The notes beneath the pieces were generated by a model. The model was not told where the DNA came from. It worked only from the letters and a program-made list of their open reading frames with translations, and searched no databases. A program made the position numbers and the translations under genes. DNA of 64,000 bases from Amphritea atlantica (GTDB lineage Bacteria > Pseudomonadota > Gammaproteobacteria > Pseudomonadales > Balneatricaceae): assembly GCA_024397875.1 (NCBI GenBank), contig CP073344.1:1541001-1605000 (forward strand), written 5' to 3'. Below, one piece after another: positions 46,873-55,695 of the stretch (positions are counted from its first letter, which is position 1; each line of letters opens with the position of its first letter).

Positions 46873-47022
46873 ACAGTCAGTTATGAATACGATGCAGTGA
46901 TTTAACGTTCAGCGCTCTGAGATCGCGGGCTTAAAGTACGCTAAAGCTTACACATTCAGAAACATTAAACGATGAGAAAAGGCCCGCTGCTCAGCTGCAG
47001 GCCTTAATAAGTATTGATATAG

Positions 47023-47727
47023 ATGAGTAGTCCTGAACCGTTTCAGATACCTCTGGGTATCACACTGCGGGATGATGCCCGATTTGAGAATTTCCTTTGC
47101 CAGGGAAACGAACTGCTGTGCAATACCCTTGATCAGGCTGCCCGGGGTGAAGGGGAGCAGTATCTGTATATATGGGGTAACAGTGATAGCGGCTGTTCTC
47201 ACTTGCTGCAAGCGGTTTGCCACGCCTCCGATCCGGTTGGGCGAACCGCTGTGTATCTGCCGCTGGATGAGCTGATGGATATGGGGCCTGGTGTACTTGA
47301 GGGAATGGAACACCTTGATCTGGTCTGCCTTGATCATATACAGATCATCGCGGGCAATAAGCAGTGGGAAGAGGGCGTATTTCATTTTTTTAACCGTATC
47401 AGGGCAGAAAATAACCGGCTGTTGGTGGCCGGTGACCGTGCTCCGCGACAACTCAGTCTCAACCTGCCCGATCTGGCATCAAGGCTTAGCTGGGGTATGG
47501 TATTTCAGGTGCATAATCTGGATGATGATGGCAAGGTGCGTGCCTTGCAGCTGCGCGCCCGGGGACGTGGATTTACGATCAGTGAAGAGGTCGCCTGGTT
47601 CCTGATCCACCGCGCCAGTCGCAGTATGGCTGATCTGTTTGAGTTGCTGGATAAGCTTGATTCAGCCTCGCTCAGCGCCAAACGTAAAGTTACAATTCCC
47701 TTCGTTAAGCAGGTCCTGGGTCTCTGA
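47023..47727 (+). CDS. hda: DnaA inactivator Hda
   Basis: A 234-residue AAA+ protein homologous to DnaA domain III. With the DNA-loaded sliding clamp it stimulates ATP hydrolysis by DnaA, preventing re-initiation. The N-terminal clamp-binding motif is QIPLGITL (8-15). The Walker A region reads GNSDSGCSHLL: the usual lysine is Cys, where E. coli Hda has Arg. Sensor/arginine-finger region LPDLASRLSWG is conserved. No strong ribosome site is seen before ATG 47023; an imperfect hairpin precedes it (46973-47003). Confidence 0.93.
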   Translation: MSSPEPFQIPLGITLRDDARFENFLCQGNELLCNTLDQAARGEGEQYLYIWGNSDSGCSHLLQAVCHASDPVGRTAVYLPLDELMDMGPGVLEGMEHLDLVCLDHIQIIAGNKQWEEGVFHFFNRIRAENNRLLVAGDRAPRQLSLNLPDLASRLSWGMVFQVHNLDDDGKVRALQLRARGRGFTISEEVAWFLIHRASRSMADLFELLDKLDSASLSAKRKVTIPFVKQVLGL

Positions 47728-47746
47728 TTCAGTAATACGGCGTATT

Positions 47747-47983
47747 ATGAAGATTATTCTGGCGGGCTTTACATCTGATGTGACTGAAAGTGAGCTGAGG
47801 GAGATGTTGTCTCGTTACGCTGAAGTTGATGAGTTGGAGGTTATACCGGGTGATCTGCCGGAACAGACGGTTGCTATTCTGACTATCGAGGCCAGTAATG
47901 CTGAAGCGCACTGGGTCAGCCGTCGGCTGACCGGCCTGTACTGGCGTGGTCACTCCCTTCGGGCATACGTATCGCTGTTTTAA
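47747..47983 (+). CDS. Small RRM-like protein
   Basis: A 78-residue protein fitting an RNA-recognition-motif fold: strand 1 MKIILAGF (RNP2-like), helix TESELREMLSRYAEVDEL, a strand VAILTIEA at the RNP1 position, helix AEAHWVSRRLTG, last strand HSLRAYVS. The aromatic residues usual in RNP1 are missing (AILTIEA), so RNA binding by the classical surface is uncertain. It lies 19 bp after hda and 15 bp before a pseudouridine synthase, so it is probably cotranscribed. I do not know a named homologue. Confidence 0.65.
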   Translation: MKIILAGFTSDVTESELREMLSRYAEVDELEVIPGDLPEQTVAILTIEASNAEAHWVSRRLTGLYWRGHSLRAYVSLF

Positions 47984-47998
47984 GCGAAGACAGGTATT

Positions 47999-48694
47999 AT
48001 GCAGGCTTATTCACTGGTCGTTCAGACTGACGATTATCTGATTATTAATAAGGCGCCCGGTATCTCGGTTCATCGTGATGAAGCGGATACCGGCCTGTTG
48101 CAACAAATCTCGGCAGATCTTGATTGTGGCCCCCTCTATCTTGTCCATCGACTGGATAAGATGACCTCTGGTTTACTGATACTGGCCTGTCATGCTGAGG
48201 CCGCTTCTATACTCTCCCGGCAGTTTCAGGAAAGACGGGTAGAAAAATACTATATTGCACTGTCCGACCAGAAGCCACGCAAAAAGCAGGGGCTGATCAA
48301 GGGTGATATGGAGCGAACGCGCCGGGGCAGCTGGAAACTCTCTACCGGTCAGAGCAATCCTGCCGTTACCCGTTTTTTTAGTTGTTCGCCAGCGCCTGGA
48401 TTGCGGCTGTTTCTGCTGCGACCCTTGACCGGTAAAACGCATCAGCTTCGGGTTGCCCTGAAAAGCATCGGTGCGGCCATTCTTGGTGATCAGCGTTATC
48501 ATGGTGCAACACCGACAGAGACCGACCGGGGATATCTGCATGCCTGGGGCGTGGCATTTGACTGGCAGGGTGAGCGATGTGAATATCTGTGTGATCCGGA
48601 TATCGGTGAGCTATTTCTTCAGCAGGCGGTAAAACAACAGCTCGAAAACTGGAAGCCGCCTGCCAGTCAGGCCTGGCCTGCATCGAAAAAATGA
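47999..48694 (+). CDS. Pseudouridine synthase, RluA family
   Basis: A 231-residue stand-alone RluA-type catalytic domain without an S4 domain. The active-site motif is HRLDKMTSGLL with the catalytic aspartate; TGKTHQLRVALKSIGAAILGD is motif III. Its size fits the small TIGR01621 class, whose rRNA or tRNA target is not assigned. It follows the RRM-like gene by 15 bp and precedes a small zinc-ribbon gene by 13 bp. Confidence 0.88.
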   Translation: MQAYSLVVQTDDYLIINKAPGISVHRDEADTGLLQQISADLDCGPLYLVHRLDKMTSGLLILACHAEAASILSRQFQERRVEKYYIALSDQKPRKKQGLIKGDMERTRRGSWKLSTGQSNPAVTRFFSCSPAPGLRLFLLRPLTGKTHQLRVALKSIGAAILGDQRYHGATPTETDRGYLHAWGVAFDWQGERCEYLCDPDIGELFLQQAVKQQLENWKPPASQAWPASKK

Positions 48695-48707
48695 TTTGAG
48701 GAATCCA

Positions 48708-48923
48708 ATGCAAGAAGATCGAGTTGAACGGGACTTCAGTGCCCGTAGCGAGGAAGAGCAGCAGGCGTTTCTGCAGGAAACCTGGTGTGATCACTGTCAG
48801 GAAGCGAATCTTGGGATGAAAAATCCGCAGGAATATCTCTATAAAGGGATTGTGTTTATCGAGGGTGAGTGCAATCGCTGTGCTAATGTTGTGCTCACAG
48901 AACTGACTGACGATGACTTCTAA
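48708..48923 (+). CDS. Small zinc-ribbon-like protein
   Basis: A 71-residue acidic protein with two CxxC pairs, CDHC and CNRC, 30 residues apart, probably a single zinc ribbon. The first half is helical (RSEEEQQAFLQETW), the second strand-rich (YKGIVFIEGECNRC). Conserved in related marine bacteria as far as I can judge, but not functionally known. ATG 48708 has GAGGAA six bases upstream. Confidence 0.75.
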   Translation: MQEDRVERDFSARSEEEQQAFLQETWCDHCQEANLGMKNPQEYLYKGIVFIEGECNRCANVVLTELTDDDF

Positions 48924-48937
48924 GGCCTGTTATTCAT

Positions 48938-49744
48938 ATGTCTGACGCTTTTAATCAACGTTTTGGCGGCATTCAGCGGCTTTACGGGATGGCTGGAGCA
49001 GAGCTGTTTCGCCAGGCGAATGTCTGTGTTATTGGTATTGGTGGCGTGGGTTCCTGGGCGGCTGAAGCGCTGGCACGGTCGGCTATCGGCAAAATAACGC
49101 TGATCGATCTTGATGATATCTGCATCACTAACACCAACCGGCAGATACATGCACTGGATAGCACCATCGGTGAGCCAAAAACCGAGGTGATGGCCTCGCG
49201 TATTCGACAGATCAATCCAGAATGTCAGGTTGAGCTGGTGGATGACTTCATTACTCTGGAGAATATTCCACAGCTGATCGGTCATCAGTTTAACTATGTG
49301 ATTGATTGTATCGACAGTGTAAAAGAGAAGGCGGCACTGATCGCCCACTGTAAACGCAATAAAATTCTGGTCATTACCGTCGGTGGTGCGGGTGGCCAGA
49401 CAGACCCCACACAGATCAATATTACCGATCTGAGTAAAACCAACCATGACCCTCTGGCGGCTAAAACACGCTCGTTACTGAGACGTTATTACAATTTCAG
49501 TAAAAGCGGGCGGCGTTTTGCGGTGGATTGTGTCTATTCAACTGAACAGCTGGTCTATCCTCAGTCGGATGGCAGTGTCTGCCAGATGAAGTCGGTTGCT
49601 GACGGTAATACCCGTCTCGATTGTAGTGGTGGATTTGGTGCTTCCACCTGCGTCACGGCTACGTTTGGTTTTGTCGCGGTATCCCGCGTGCTGCAAAAGA
49701 TGCTGGAAAGGGCAGAGCGCGAAAAGCAGGGTAGCTCAGCTTAA
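48938..49744 (+). CDS. tcdA: tRNA threonylcarbamoyladenosine dehydratase
   Basis: A 268-residue E1-like (ThiF-fold) enzyme that converts t6A at position 37 of tRNA to the cyclic ct6A form. It starts with FNQRFGGIQRLYGMAG, has the ATP-binding GIGGVGSWAAE (34-44), the metal/adenylate segment LDDICITNTNRQIHA and VIDCIDSVKEKA. In E. coli the gene (csdL) is next to csdA-csdE, which supply sulfur transfer to it; here it faces a CsdA-CsdE fusion, which supports the same partnership. Confidence 0.95.
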   Translation: MSDAFNQRFGGIQRLYGMAGAELFRQANVCVIGIGGVGSWAAEALARSAIGKITLIDLDDICITNTNRQIHALDSTIGEPKTEVMASRIRQINPECQVELVDDFITLENIPQLIGHQFNYVIDCIDSVKEKAALIAHCKRNKILVITVGGAGGQTDPTQINITDLSKTNHDPLAAKTRSLLRRYYNFSKSGRRFAVDCVYSTEQLVYPQSDGSVCQMKSVADGNTRLDCSGGFGASTCVTATFGFVAVSRVLQKMLERAEREKQGSSA

Positions 49745-49861
49745 TAAGACTGATCTGAGAGGCTGGCTGGCGATGAGCGTTGACCTTTCAGATCAGGGTC
49801 TTCAGACGTAATACGATCATGGTCGCTGACGCGTTGCGGGCCTGACATTCCTTATAGGTCC

Positions 49862-51544
49862 TTAGGCTGAAGCCTGCCGGGCACTCTCTCTCACTGCTTC
49901 TATAATGGCTTTCAGGCCATTGCCCCTGGATGGGCTAAGATGACGGGTTAAATTTAGCTGGGAAAAATAATCCTCGATATCAAACGCCAGAATCTCATCA
50001 GGCTGGCGCCCATTCAGAGCCGCCAGTACCAGCGCTATCAGACCGCGAATGATGCGGGCATCGGAATCAGCGGCAAACCATAAAGCCCCTTTATCATCAC
50101 GACTGACCCGCAGCCAGGCATCGCTTTCACAGCCGTTAATGCGGTCTTGCTCTCTCTTCATCGTCGAGGTGAAAGCGGGGAGTTGTTTGCCCAGTTGCAT
50201 AATCTCCCGATAACGGTCATTCCAGCTTTTTAGTGGGGTCAGCTGTGAAATAATGTCACTGTTACGGATCTCCCTGCCAAATGGAGAATCGTCAAAGATC
50301 GATTGCTCCGATACGGTTTCGGCTACTGCAAAACTGCGGCCCAGGCTAATCTGCTCGAGCACGCGGGCAAAGCGTTCCACCTCTTCCATCGTATTGTAAA
50401 AGCAGAAGGATGCTCTGACTGTGCCGGGCAGGCCCAGTCGTTCCATGAGTGGCATGGCACAATGATGACCGGTTCGCAGGGCGATCCCCTGTTGATCCAG
50501 CATCAGACCGATATCCTGCTGATGATGGCTGCTGAGCTGGAAAGAGAGGATTGACGCGCAGGCGGTGGGGTTGCCGATACGACTGAAACCGGGGATCGCT
50601 GAGCATAGCTCAACGGCCCTGTTCATCAATGCCCGCTCATGGTGTGCGAGTGCTTTACGGTCCAGCGCCGTCAGAAAACGAATCGCCTCCGCCAGCCCCA
50701 GGGCGCCACTGATATTGGGTGTGCCCGCCTCAAACTTAAACGGCAGGTCGTTATAGGTGGTACCACTGAATGATACCCGTTTGATCATCTCGCCCCCGGC
50801 CTGCCAGGGCGGCATCGTTTCCAGCAGCGTCTTGCGCCCGAAGAGTACGCCGATGCCGGTGGGCGCAAAGAGTTTATGCCCGGAAAACAGATAGAAATCG
50901 CACCCCAGTCGCTGCACATCGATTTCAAGGTGGGGAGCGGCCTGGGCTCCGTCGATAATCACTATCGCGCCAAACGCCTTGGCCTGACGCACCAGACCGG
51001 CGACCGGATTGATGGTCCCCAGTGCATTTGAGATATGGGTGAGGCTGACGATGCGGGTTTTGTCGTTCAGCAGTGCGCTGAAGCGTTGCAGATTAAGGTC
51101 GCCGTTATCATTGATCGGTACTACCCGGATCAGCGCACCGGTTTGTTCAGCGACAATCTGCCAGGGCACAATATTGGCGTGGTGTTCAAGCTCCGTCAGC
51201 AGAATCTCATCGCCGGGTTTCAGCTGTGGGCGGGCATAACTCTGCGCGATCAGGTTGATCCCCTCGGTGGTCCCGCGGGTCCAGATGATCTCCTGCTCAG
51301 AAGCGGCATTGATGAACTGCTGTACCGTGGTGCGGGCCGCTTCAAACGCGCTGGTCGCCTGCTCGCTCAGCTGGTGTGCCCCACGATGGACGTTGGCGTT
51401 TTGATAGCGATAGAAGCGCTCTACTGCGTTGATAACCACTTCCGGTTTCTGGCTGGTCGCTGCATTATCCAGATAGATCAGAGGATGGTCATTTACCTGC
51501 TGTTGCAGTGCCGGAAACTGTTGCCTGATTGAGTCTAGATCCAC
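49862..51544 (-). CDS. Fused cysteine desulfurase CsdA and sulfur acceptor CsdE/SufE
   Basis: A 560-residue fusion. Residues 1-405 are a group II cysteine desulfurase (CsdA/SufS): PLP lysine Lys224 in SGHKLFAPTG, aspartate in VIIDGAQ, nucleophile Cys362 in RTGHHCAMP. Residues ~425-560 are a SufE/CsdE domain with the acceptor Cys472 in DRINGCESDAWL. The two domains are joined by about 20 residues. In E. coli they are separate genes (csdA, csdE). The enzyme would take sulfur from cysteine and pass it internally from Cys362 to Cys472. Both active cysteines are intact and the fusion is in one unbroken frame. Confidence 0.93.
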   Translation of the reverse strand: MDLDSIRQQFPALQQQVNDHPLIYLDNAATSQKPEVVINAVERFYRYQNANVHRGAHQLSEQATSAFEAARTTVQQFINAASEQEIIWTRGTTEGINLIAQSYARPQLKPGDEILLTELEHHANIVPWQIVAEQTGALIRVVPINDNGDLNLQRFSALLNDKTRIVSLTHISNALGTINPVAGLVRQAKAFGAIVIIDGAQAAPHLEIDVQRLGCDFYLFSGHKLFAPTGIGVLFGRKTLLETMPPWQAGGEMIKRVSFSGTTYNDLPFKFEAGTPNISGALGLAEAIRFLTALDRKALAHHERALMNRAVELCSAIPGFSRIGNPTACASILSFQLSSHHQQDIGLMLDQQGIALRTGHHCAMPLMERLGLPGTVRASFCFYNTMEEVERFARVLEQISLGRSFAVAETVSEQSIFDDSPFGREIRNSDIISQLTPLKSWNDRYREIMQLGKQLPAFTSTMKREQDRINGCESDAWLRVSRDDKGALWFAADSDARIIRGLIALVLAALNGRQPDEILAFDIEDYFSQLNLTRHLSPSRGNGLKAIIEAVRESARQASA

Positions 51545-51559
51545 AAGTTATTCCTGATT

Positions 51560-51967
51560 TCAGTCTTTCGCTGTGCTGTTCTGAGGTGCACTGTTGCGGA
51601 GTTTATTCAGCTGACTTTGCCAGCGTGCAAACATCATGGCCGCAATAAAGAGTGTCATCACCAGCAGGGTTTCTGCCAGACCGAGCATAGCGCTGCTGTG
51701 GGCGGACATGGCGATATTGACTGAATGCATAAAGTAAACCGTGATGAAAAAGCATAACCAGATATGACCCCGCAGGTGCTTTTTCAGAATGGCCGGATAA
51801 AACAGCAGCAGGGGCACCGTCTGGAACGCCCATATACTATAGGGACTGGCATTATCAGGCGGAGAAAGTACCAGATGCCATGCCGTCAATAGCAGCAGCA
51901 GCCCGAAATAGCTGAAGAGAGTGGCGGCGCGGCTGATGGCCACTTTTTTTACGAGTGTTTCGTGCAT
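51560..51967 (-). CDS. DUF2069 membrane protein
   Basis: A 135-residue inner-membrane protein with four helices (ATLFSYFGLLLLLTAWHLVL; SIWAFQTVPLLLFYPAIL; WLCFFITVYFMHSVNIAMS; LAETLLVMTLFIAAMMFA), the DUF2069 pattern. Function unknown. It lies 17 bp after wrbA, in the arsC-wrbA-DUF2069 order also seen in Pseudomonas, and 15 bp before the desulfurase gene, so all four may share a transcript. Confidence 0.83.
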   Translation of the reverse strand: MHETLVKKVAISRAATLFSYFGLLLLLTAWHLVLSPPDNASPYSIWAFQTVPLLLFYPAILKKHLRGHIWLCFFITVYFMHSVNIAMSAHSSAMLGLAETLLVMTLFIAAMMFARWQSQLNKLRNSAPQNSTAKD

Positions 51968-51984
51968 TGTTTGATCCTGACGTT

Positions 51985-52581
<597 letters not shown>

Positions 52582-52929
52582 TCAGAGAATCTCCAGCACA
52601 GATTCCGGGGGACGACCGATGCGGGCTTTATCATTGCTGATCACGATCGGGCGCTCAATCAGACGGGGGAACTGTACCATCAGAGCGATAATCTGCTGAT
52701 CACTCAGGTCGGTGTCCTTCAGGTTGTTCTCTTTGTACTCATCTTCGCCTTTGCGAAGCAGCTCGCGGGGGGTAATCCCCAGCTGTGTGATCACTTCGGT
52801 GAGTTCTTCAGCCGAAGGCGGGTTTTCCAGATAGAGGCGCACCTGCGGGGTGACATTGTTCTCTTCCAGCAGCGCCAGTGTTGCGCGGGATTTAGAGCAG
52901 CGTGGATTGTGATAGATTTCAACAGTCAT
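52582..52929 (-). CDS. arsC: ArsC-family protein (YfgD-like)
   Basis: A 115-residue thioredoxin-fold protein with the ArsC signature IYHNPRCSKSR (Cys12 region) and the C-terminal RPIVISNDKARIGRPPESVLEIL typical of YfgD. It could reduce arsenate with glutaredoxin, but there is no arsB or arsR nearby and YfgD-type proteins are not proven arsenate reductases. First gene of arsC-wrbA-DUF2069; divergent from yihY. Confidence 0.85.
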   Translation of the reverse strand: MTVEIYHNPRCSKSRATLALLEENNVTPQVRLYLENPPSAEELTEVITQLGITPRELLRKGEDEYKENNLKDTDLSDQQIIALMVQFPRLIERPIVISNDKARIGRPPESVLEIL

Positions 52930-53052
52930 GGAACTTATCCTGTTTGTAACGGCAGATAGATAGGTAATGCGATATTGTATACAGCTTAGCTACCCGCCAA
53001 AAGAGCAGCAGGGTATTATATCGTTTTAATTCATCGACACAGGATCGTTGTG

Positions 53053-54288
53053 ATGAGTAATCATCTGTTTACCCTGCGGGGAATCTGGCATTTTATTAGC
53101 TATCTTGTGCGCCAGTTTGTCCGTAATCAGGGGGTGCTGAATGCCTCTGCGCTGACCTATACCACGTTGTTTGCGGTGGTGCCGCTGATGACGGTGTCCT
53201 ATGCAATGCTGGCAGCAATTCCTTCTTTTCAGGGGGGCGGAGAGCAGTTGCAAGGGTGGATCTTCGAAAACTTTGTGCCGGCCACCGGTGCGGTAGTGCA
53301 GGAATACCTGAGTGATTTTGCCGCCCAGGCAAGTAAACTGACCGCGGTCGGCCTGATCTTTCTGTTTATTACCTCTATCATGATGATGAAAAATATTGAG
53401 GCAGCGTTTAATCGTATCTGGCGGGTCAGTGAGCCGCGTAAAGGGATGTCGAGTTTTCTGCTTTACTGGGCGGTCCTGAGTCTCGGTCCTCTTCTGATCG
53501 GAGTGGGACTTCTGGTCAGCTCCTATATCGCCTCGCTGTCACTGTTTACCAGTGCCACCGAACTGGTCGGTCGGGCCCGATTACTGGCGGTATTACCGTT
53601 GCTGATGTCCGCCGCGGCATTCACATTGCTCTATGCTGCCGTACCGAACTGCAAGGTACCCCTGCGCAATGCGGTCATTGGTGGCCTGGTCGTCGCCATC
53701 TTGTTTGAGACCGCAAAGCGGGCATTTGCGTTTTTTGTCACCCAGTTCCCTTCTTATGAGCTGATTTACGGGGCATTCGCCGCCGTACCGCTGTTTCTGG
53801 CCTGGATCTTTATCTCCTGGACTATTATCTTGCTGGGCGCAGAGTTGAGCCGGGCGCTGACGGTCTATCGCGATCAGCGGCGGGGCAGGCATTTTTCCCA
53901 TCTGCATACCATGGTGTCGGTATTGCAGCGACTCTGGCAGGCGCAACAGAAAGGCGAGGCGCTTTCTGACCGGCAGTTGTTGCAGCAGGTGGAGGGGCTT
54001 GAACAGAGTGAGTGGGACAGTTATAACGTTATTTTACTGGATGCTGCGGTGATCAGTCGCACTGACCGCGGGGATTATCTGCTGGCCCGGGATATGGGCA
54101 GTTTTACGCTGGATCAGCTCAATCAGCTGCTTCCCTGGCCGTTACCCGAGAGCGCAACAATGGAGGCGGCCAGTGGCTGGCAGAGCGAGCTCAATAAACG
54201 CTTACGCACTCTGAATAAGGAGCGGCAGCAGCAGCTGAACCTGACGCTCGAGGAGCTTTTTACGCATAGCCAGACGGCTGCCGGGTGA
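53053..54288 (+). CDS. YihY/UPF0761 membrane protein
   Basis: A 411-residue protein with about six helices in the first 280 residues (SALTYTTLFAVVPLMTVSYAM; IFLFITSIMMMKNIEAAFNR; PLLIGVGLLVSSYIAS; others) and a soluble C-terminal part containing a winged-helix-like region (QQKGEALSDRQLLQQVEG). The family is often labelled RNase BN by an old error; no nuclease residues are known. Function unsettled. An alternative GTG start lies one codon upstream. Divergent from arsC. Confidence 0.87.
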   Translation: MSNHLFTLRGIWHFISYLVRQFVRNQGVLNASALTYTTLFAVVPLMTVSYAMLAAIPSFQGGGEQLQGWIFENFVPATGAVVQEYLSDFAAQASKLTAVGLIFLFITSIMMMKNIEAAFNRIWRVSEPRKGMSSFLLYWAVLSLGPLLIGVGLLVSSYIASLSLFTSATELVGRARLLAVLPLLMSAAAFTLLYAAVPNCKVPLRNAVIGGLVVAILFETAKRAFAFFVTQFPSYELIYGAFAAVPLFLAWIFISWTIILLGAELSRALTVYRDQRRGRHFSHLHTMVSVLQRLWQAQQKGEALSDRQLLQQVEGLEQSEWDSYNVILLDAAVISRTDRGDYLLARDMGSFTLDQLNQLLPWPLPESATMEAASGWQSELNKRLRTLNKERQQQLNLTLEELFTHSQTAAG

Positions 54289-54357
54289 GTAGGGGGCAAA
54301 ATTACGGAACGTCGCAGAATTGATGGGCTTGATTAATAAAAAGTAAGCTCGGCTGTA

Positions 54358-54402
54358 TTTAACTCAGCACTTTTTAACTGAATATTTTTTAACTCAATCA
54401 GA
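54358..54402 (+). repeat. Three 15-bp direct repeats before acyP
   Basis: TTTAACT occurs at 54358, 54373 and 54388, exactly 15 bases apart, each followed by a diverged eight-base second half. They end 17 bases before the acyP start. Could be operator half-sites or an A+T-rich promoter spacer. Confidence 0.5.
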
Positions 54403-54418
54403 TGGGGGGATCGCAAAT

Positions 54419-54688
54419 ATGCAGTGTTTACATGCCTTGGTGAGCGGTCGCGTGCAGGGCGTATGGTTTCGCCAGTCCACACTGGAGGTTGCTCAGGCAA
54501 ATGGTTTGACAGGCTGGGTTCGCAACCTGGACGATGGCCGGGTTGAGGTGATGGCCTGTGGTAAGGAGCCTGGTCTGATGCAGCTTGAATCCTGGTTAAC
54601 TATTGGTCCCGAGCTGGCCACCGTTGCTGAGGTTAAGGGTGCACGCGTGGAGGCGACTGAGGAATATAGTGGATTTGTCATTCGTTGA
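54419..54688 (+). CDS. acyP: Acylphosphatase
   Basis: An 89-residue enzyme hydrolysing acyl phosphates. The catalytic arginine is in GRVQGVWFR and the asparagine in GWVRNLDDGRVE, with the ferredoxin-like strand pattern intact to SGFVIR. GGGGG six to eleven bases upstream may serve as ribosome site. Monocistronic with a terminator 16 bp after the stop. Confidence 0.95.
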   Translation: MQCLHALVSGRVQGVWFRQSTLEVAQANGLTGWVRNLDDGRVEVMACGKEPGLMQLESWLTIGPELATVAEVKGARVEATEEYSGFVIR

Positions 54689-54703
54689 ACGGAGTTAACT
54701 GCT

Positions 54704-54731
54704 AAAAAAACCGGCACATGGTCGGTTTTTT
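54704..54731. terminator. Terminator between acyP and the transglycosylase gene
   Basis: AAAAAACCG…CGGTTTTTT with a nine-base apical part (GCACATGGT); T-runs on both strands, so it can end both convergent genes. Confidence 0.88.
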
Positions 54732-54736
54732 CGTCT

Positions 54737-55318
54737 TCAGTCTTCGTAGCGCCGCTGATTGCGATACACTTTTTCCGGATACCAGACCTTACCGTAACTG
54801 CCGTTATAGCGTGCCAGGGCTTCCGTCAGATTACCTTTGGAGCGTTTCAGATAGTACTTCAGAATAGTGGCGCCGTAGCGCAGATTGGTTTTGATGTTGG
54901 TCAGATTATCATCGTTCCGGCCGATCTCTTTCTTCCAGAAAGGCATCACCTGCATCAGCCCCTGAGCGCCGACCACGGATACTGCAAACCGATTAAACAG
55001 ACTCTCCGTGTGTATCACGCCCAATAGTAGTGACACGGGTAATTCGACCCGCCGGGCTTCGGCATGCACCGTTCTGAGAATCTCTATTCTTTCGAGATCA
55101 CTGGTAACGTAGCGCTGGGTTCGACCCGACATATCAGTGAGCCAGACCTCGGCAGCAAAACGGTCTTCAAAGCTGCTGCTTTCAGCAAATGCCTGCTTAA
55201 GCGCCTCCCGTAGCTGAGGATCAACTTCCTGTGTTGCCGCCAACAGCGGCAATGAGAGCAGCATCAACAAAAATGTTATTGTCAGTCGCACAGAAAGAGT
55301 CCTATCTATCGTAAACAT
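54737..55318 (-). CDS. Lytic transglycosylase, SLT domain
   Basis: A 193-residue protein with a signal peptide (residues 1-28, ending LPLLAA) and an SLT domain: catalytic Glu105 in GVIHTESLFNRFAVS, then GAQGLMQVMPFW and the C-terminal LARYNGSYGKVWYPEKV. It would cleave peptidoglycan between MurNAc and GlcNAc with 1,6-anhydro formation. No lipobox, so it is soluble in the periplasm. ATG 55318 is chosen because the signal peptide starts there; a longer frame runs up to 55432 but overlaps the next gene's end. Confidence 0.88.
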   Translation of the reverse strand: MFTIDRTLSVRLTITFLLMLLSLPLLAATQEVDPQLREALKQAFAESSSFEDRFAAEVWLTDMSGRTQRYVTSDLERIEILRTVHAEARRVELPVSLLLGVIHTESLFNRFAVSVVGAQGLMQVMPFWKKEIGRNDDNLTNIKTNLRYGATILKYYLKRSKGNLTEALARYNGSYGKVWYPEKVYRNQRRYED

Positions 55319-55358
55319 GATTAAGTTGTTATCGTCGTGTAAGCCCGTCGGTAGCTGT

Positions 55359-55660
55359 TCAGAGAACAGTTTCAAAACCCTCGAACTGTGGCGGACCCAG
55401 GTAGATATCCCTGCGGCTACCCGCATTCGCATGGGCTTTTTTAAATGCGTCGGATTTTAGCCAGCCTTCAAATGCAGCTTTATCCTGCCATACAGCATGG
55501 GAAGACATCAGCGTGTAATCCTCTGTGCTTTCTCCCTGTAGCAGGTTGAAGGAGATAAACCCGGGCACCGAGTCAAGATGGCTGTCACGGTTTTGCCAGA
55601 TCTGATAAAATCCTGCTCATGGCCCGGTTTTATTCTGAAGCGGTTCATTGCGATATACAT
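55359..55660 (-). pseudogene. ABM-domain (HmoA-like) gene with one-base frameshift
   Basis: From ATG 55660 the first frame reads MYIAMNRFRIKPGHEQDF; the following conserved part, QIWQNRDSHLDSVPGFISF to FEGFETVL (stop 55359), continues in another frame. The shift is at the A-tract 55607-55610 (TTTT on the coding strand): one additional T would join the two parts as DFYQIWQ, giving a normal 100-residue antibiotic-biosynthesis-monooxygenase-fold protein like the haem-degrading HmoA group. All other motifs are present. It could be a real, recent mutation or a sequencing error in the homopolymer. A 69-residue remnant could still start at GTG 55568. Confidence 0.82.
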
Positions 55661-55695
55661 ATGAGTCTGGTTCCTTTCTGTCAGTGCGCTGGAAA

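Noticed and set aside
52582..52929. Arsenic-resistance locus
   Set aside because: Only a YfgD-like ArsC is present; no arsR, arsB or acr3, and the context is the ordinary arsC-wrbA-DUF2069 order.
53053..54288. Ribonuclease BN
   Set aside because: The YihY family carries this label in old annotations, but the protein is a membrane protein without nuclease residues; true RNase BN is RNase Z.
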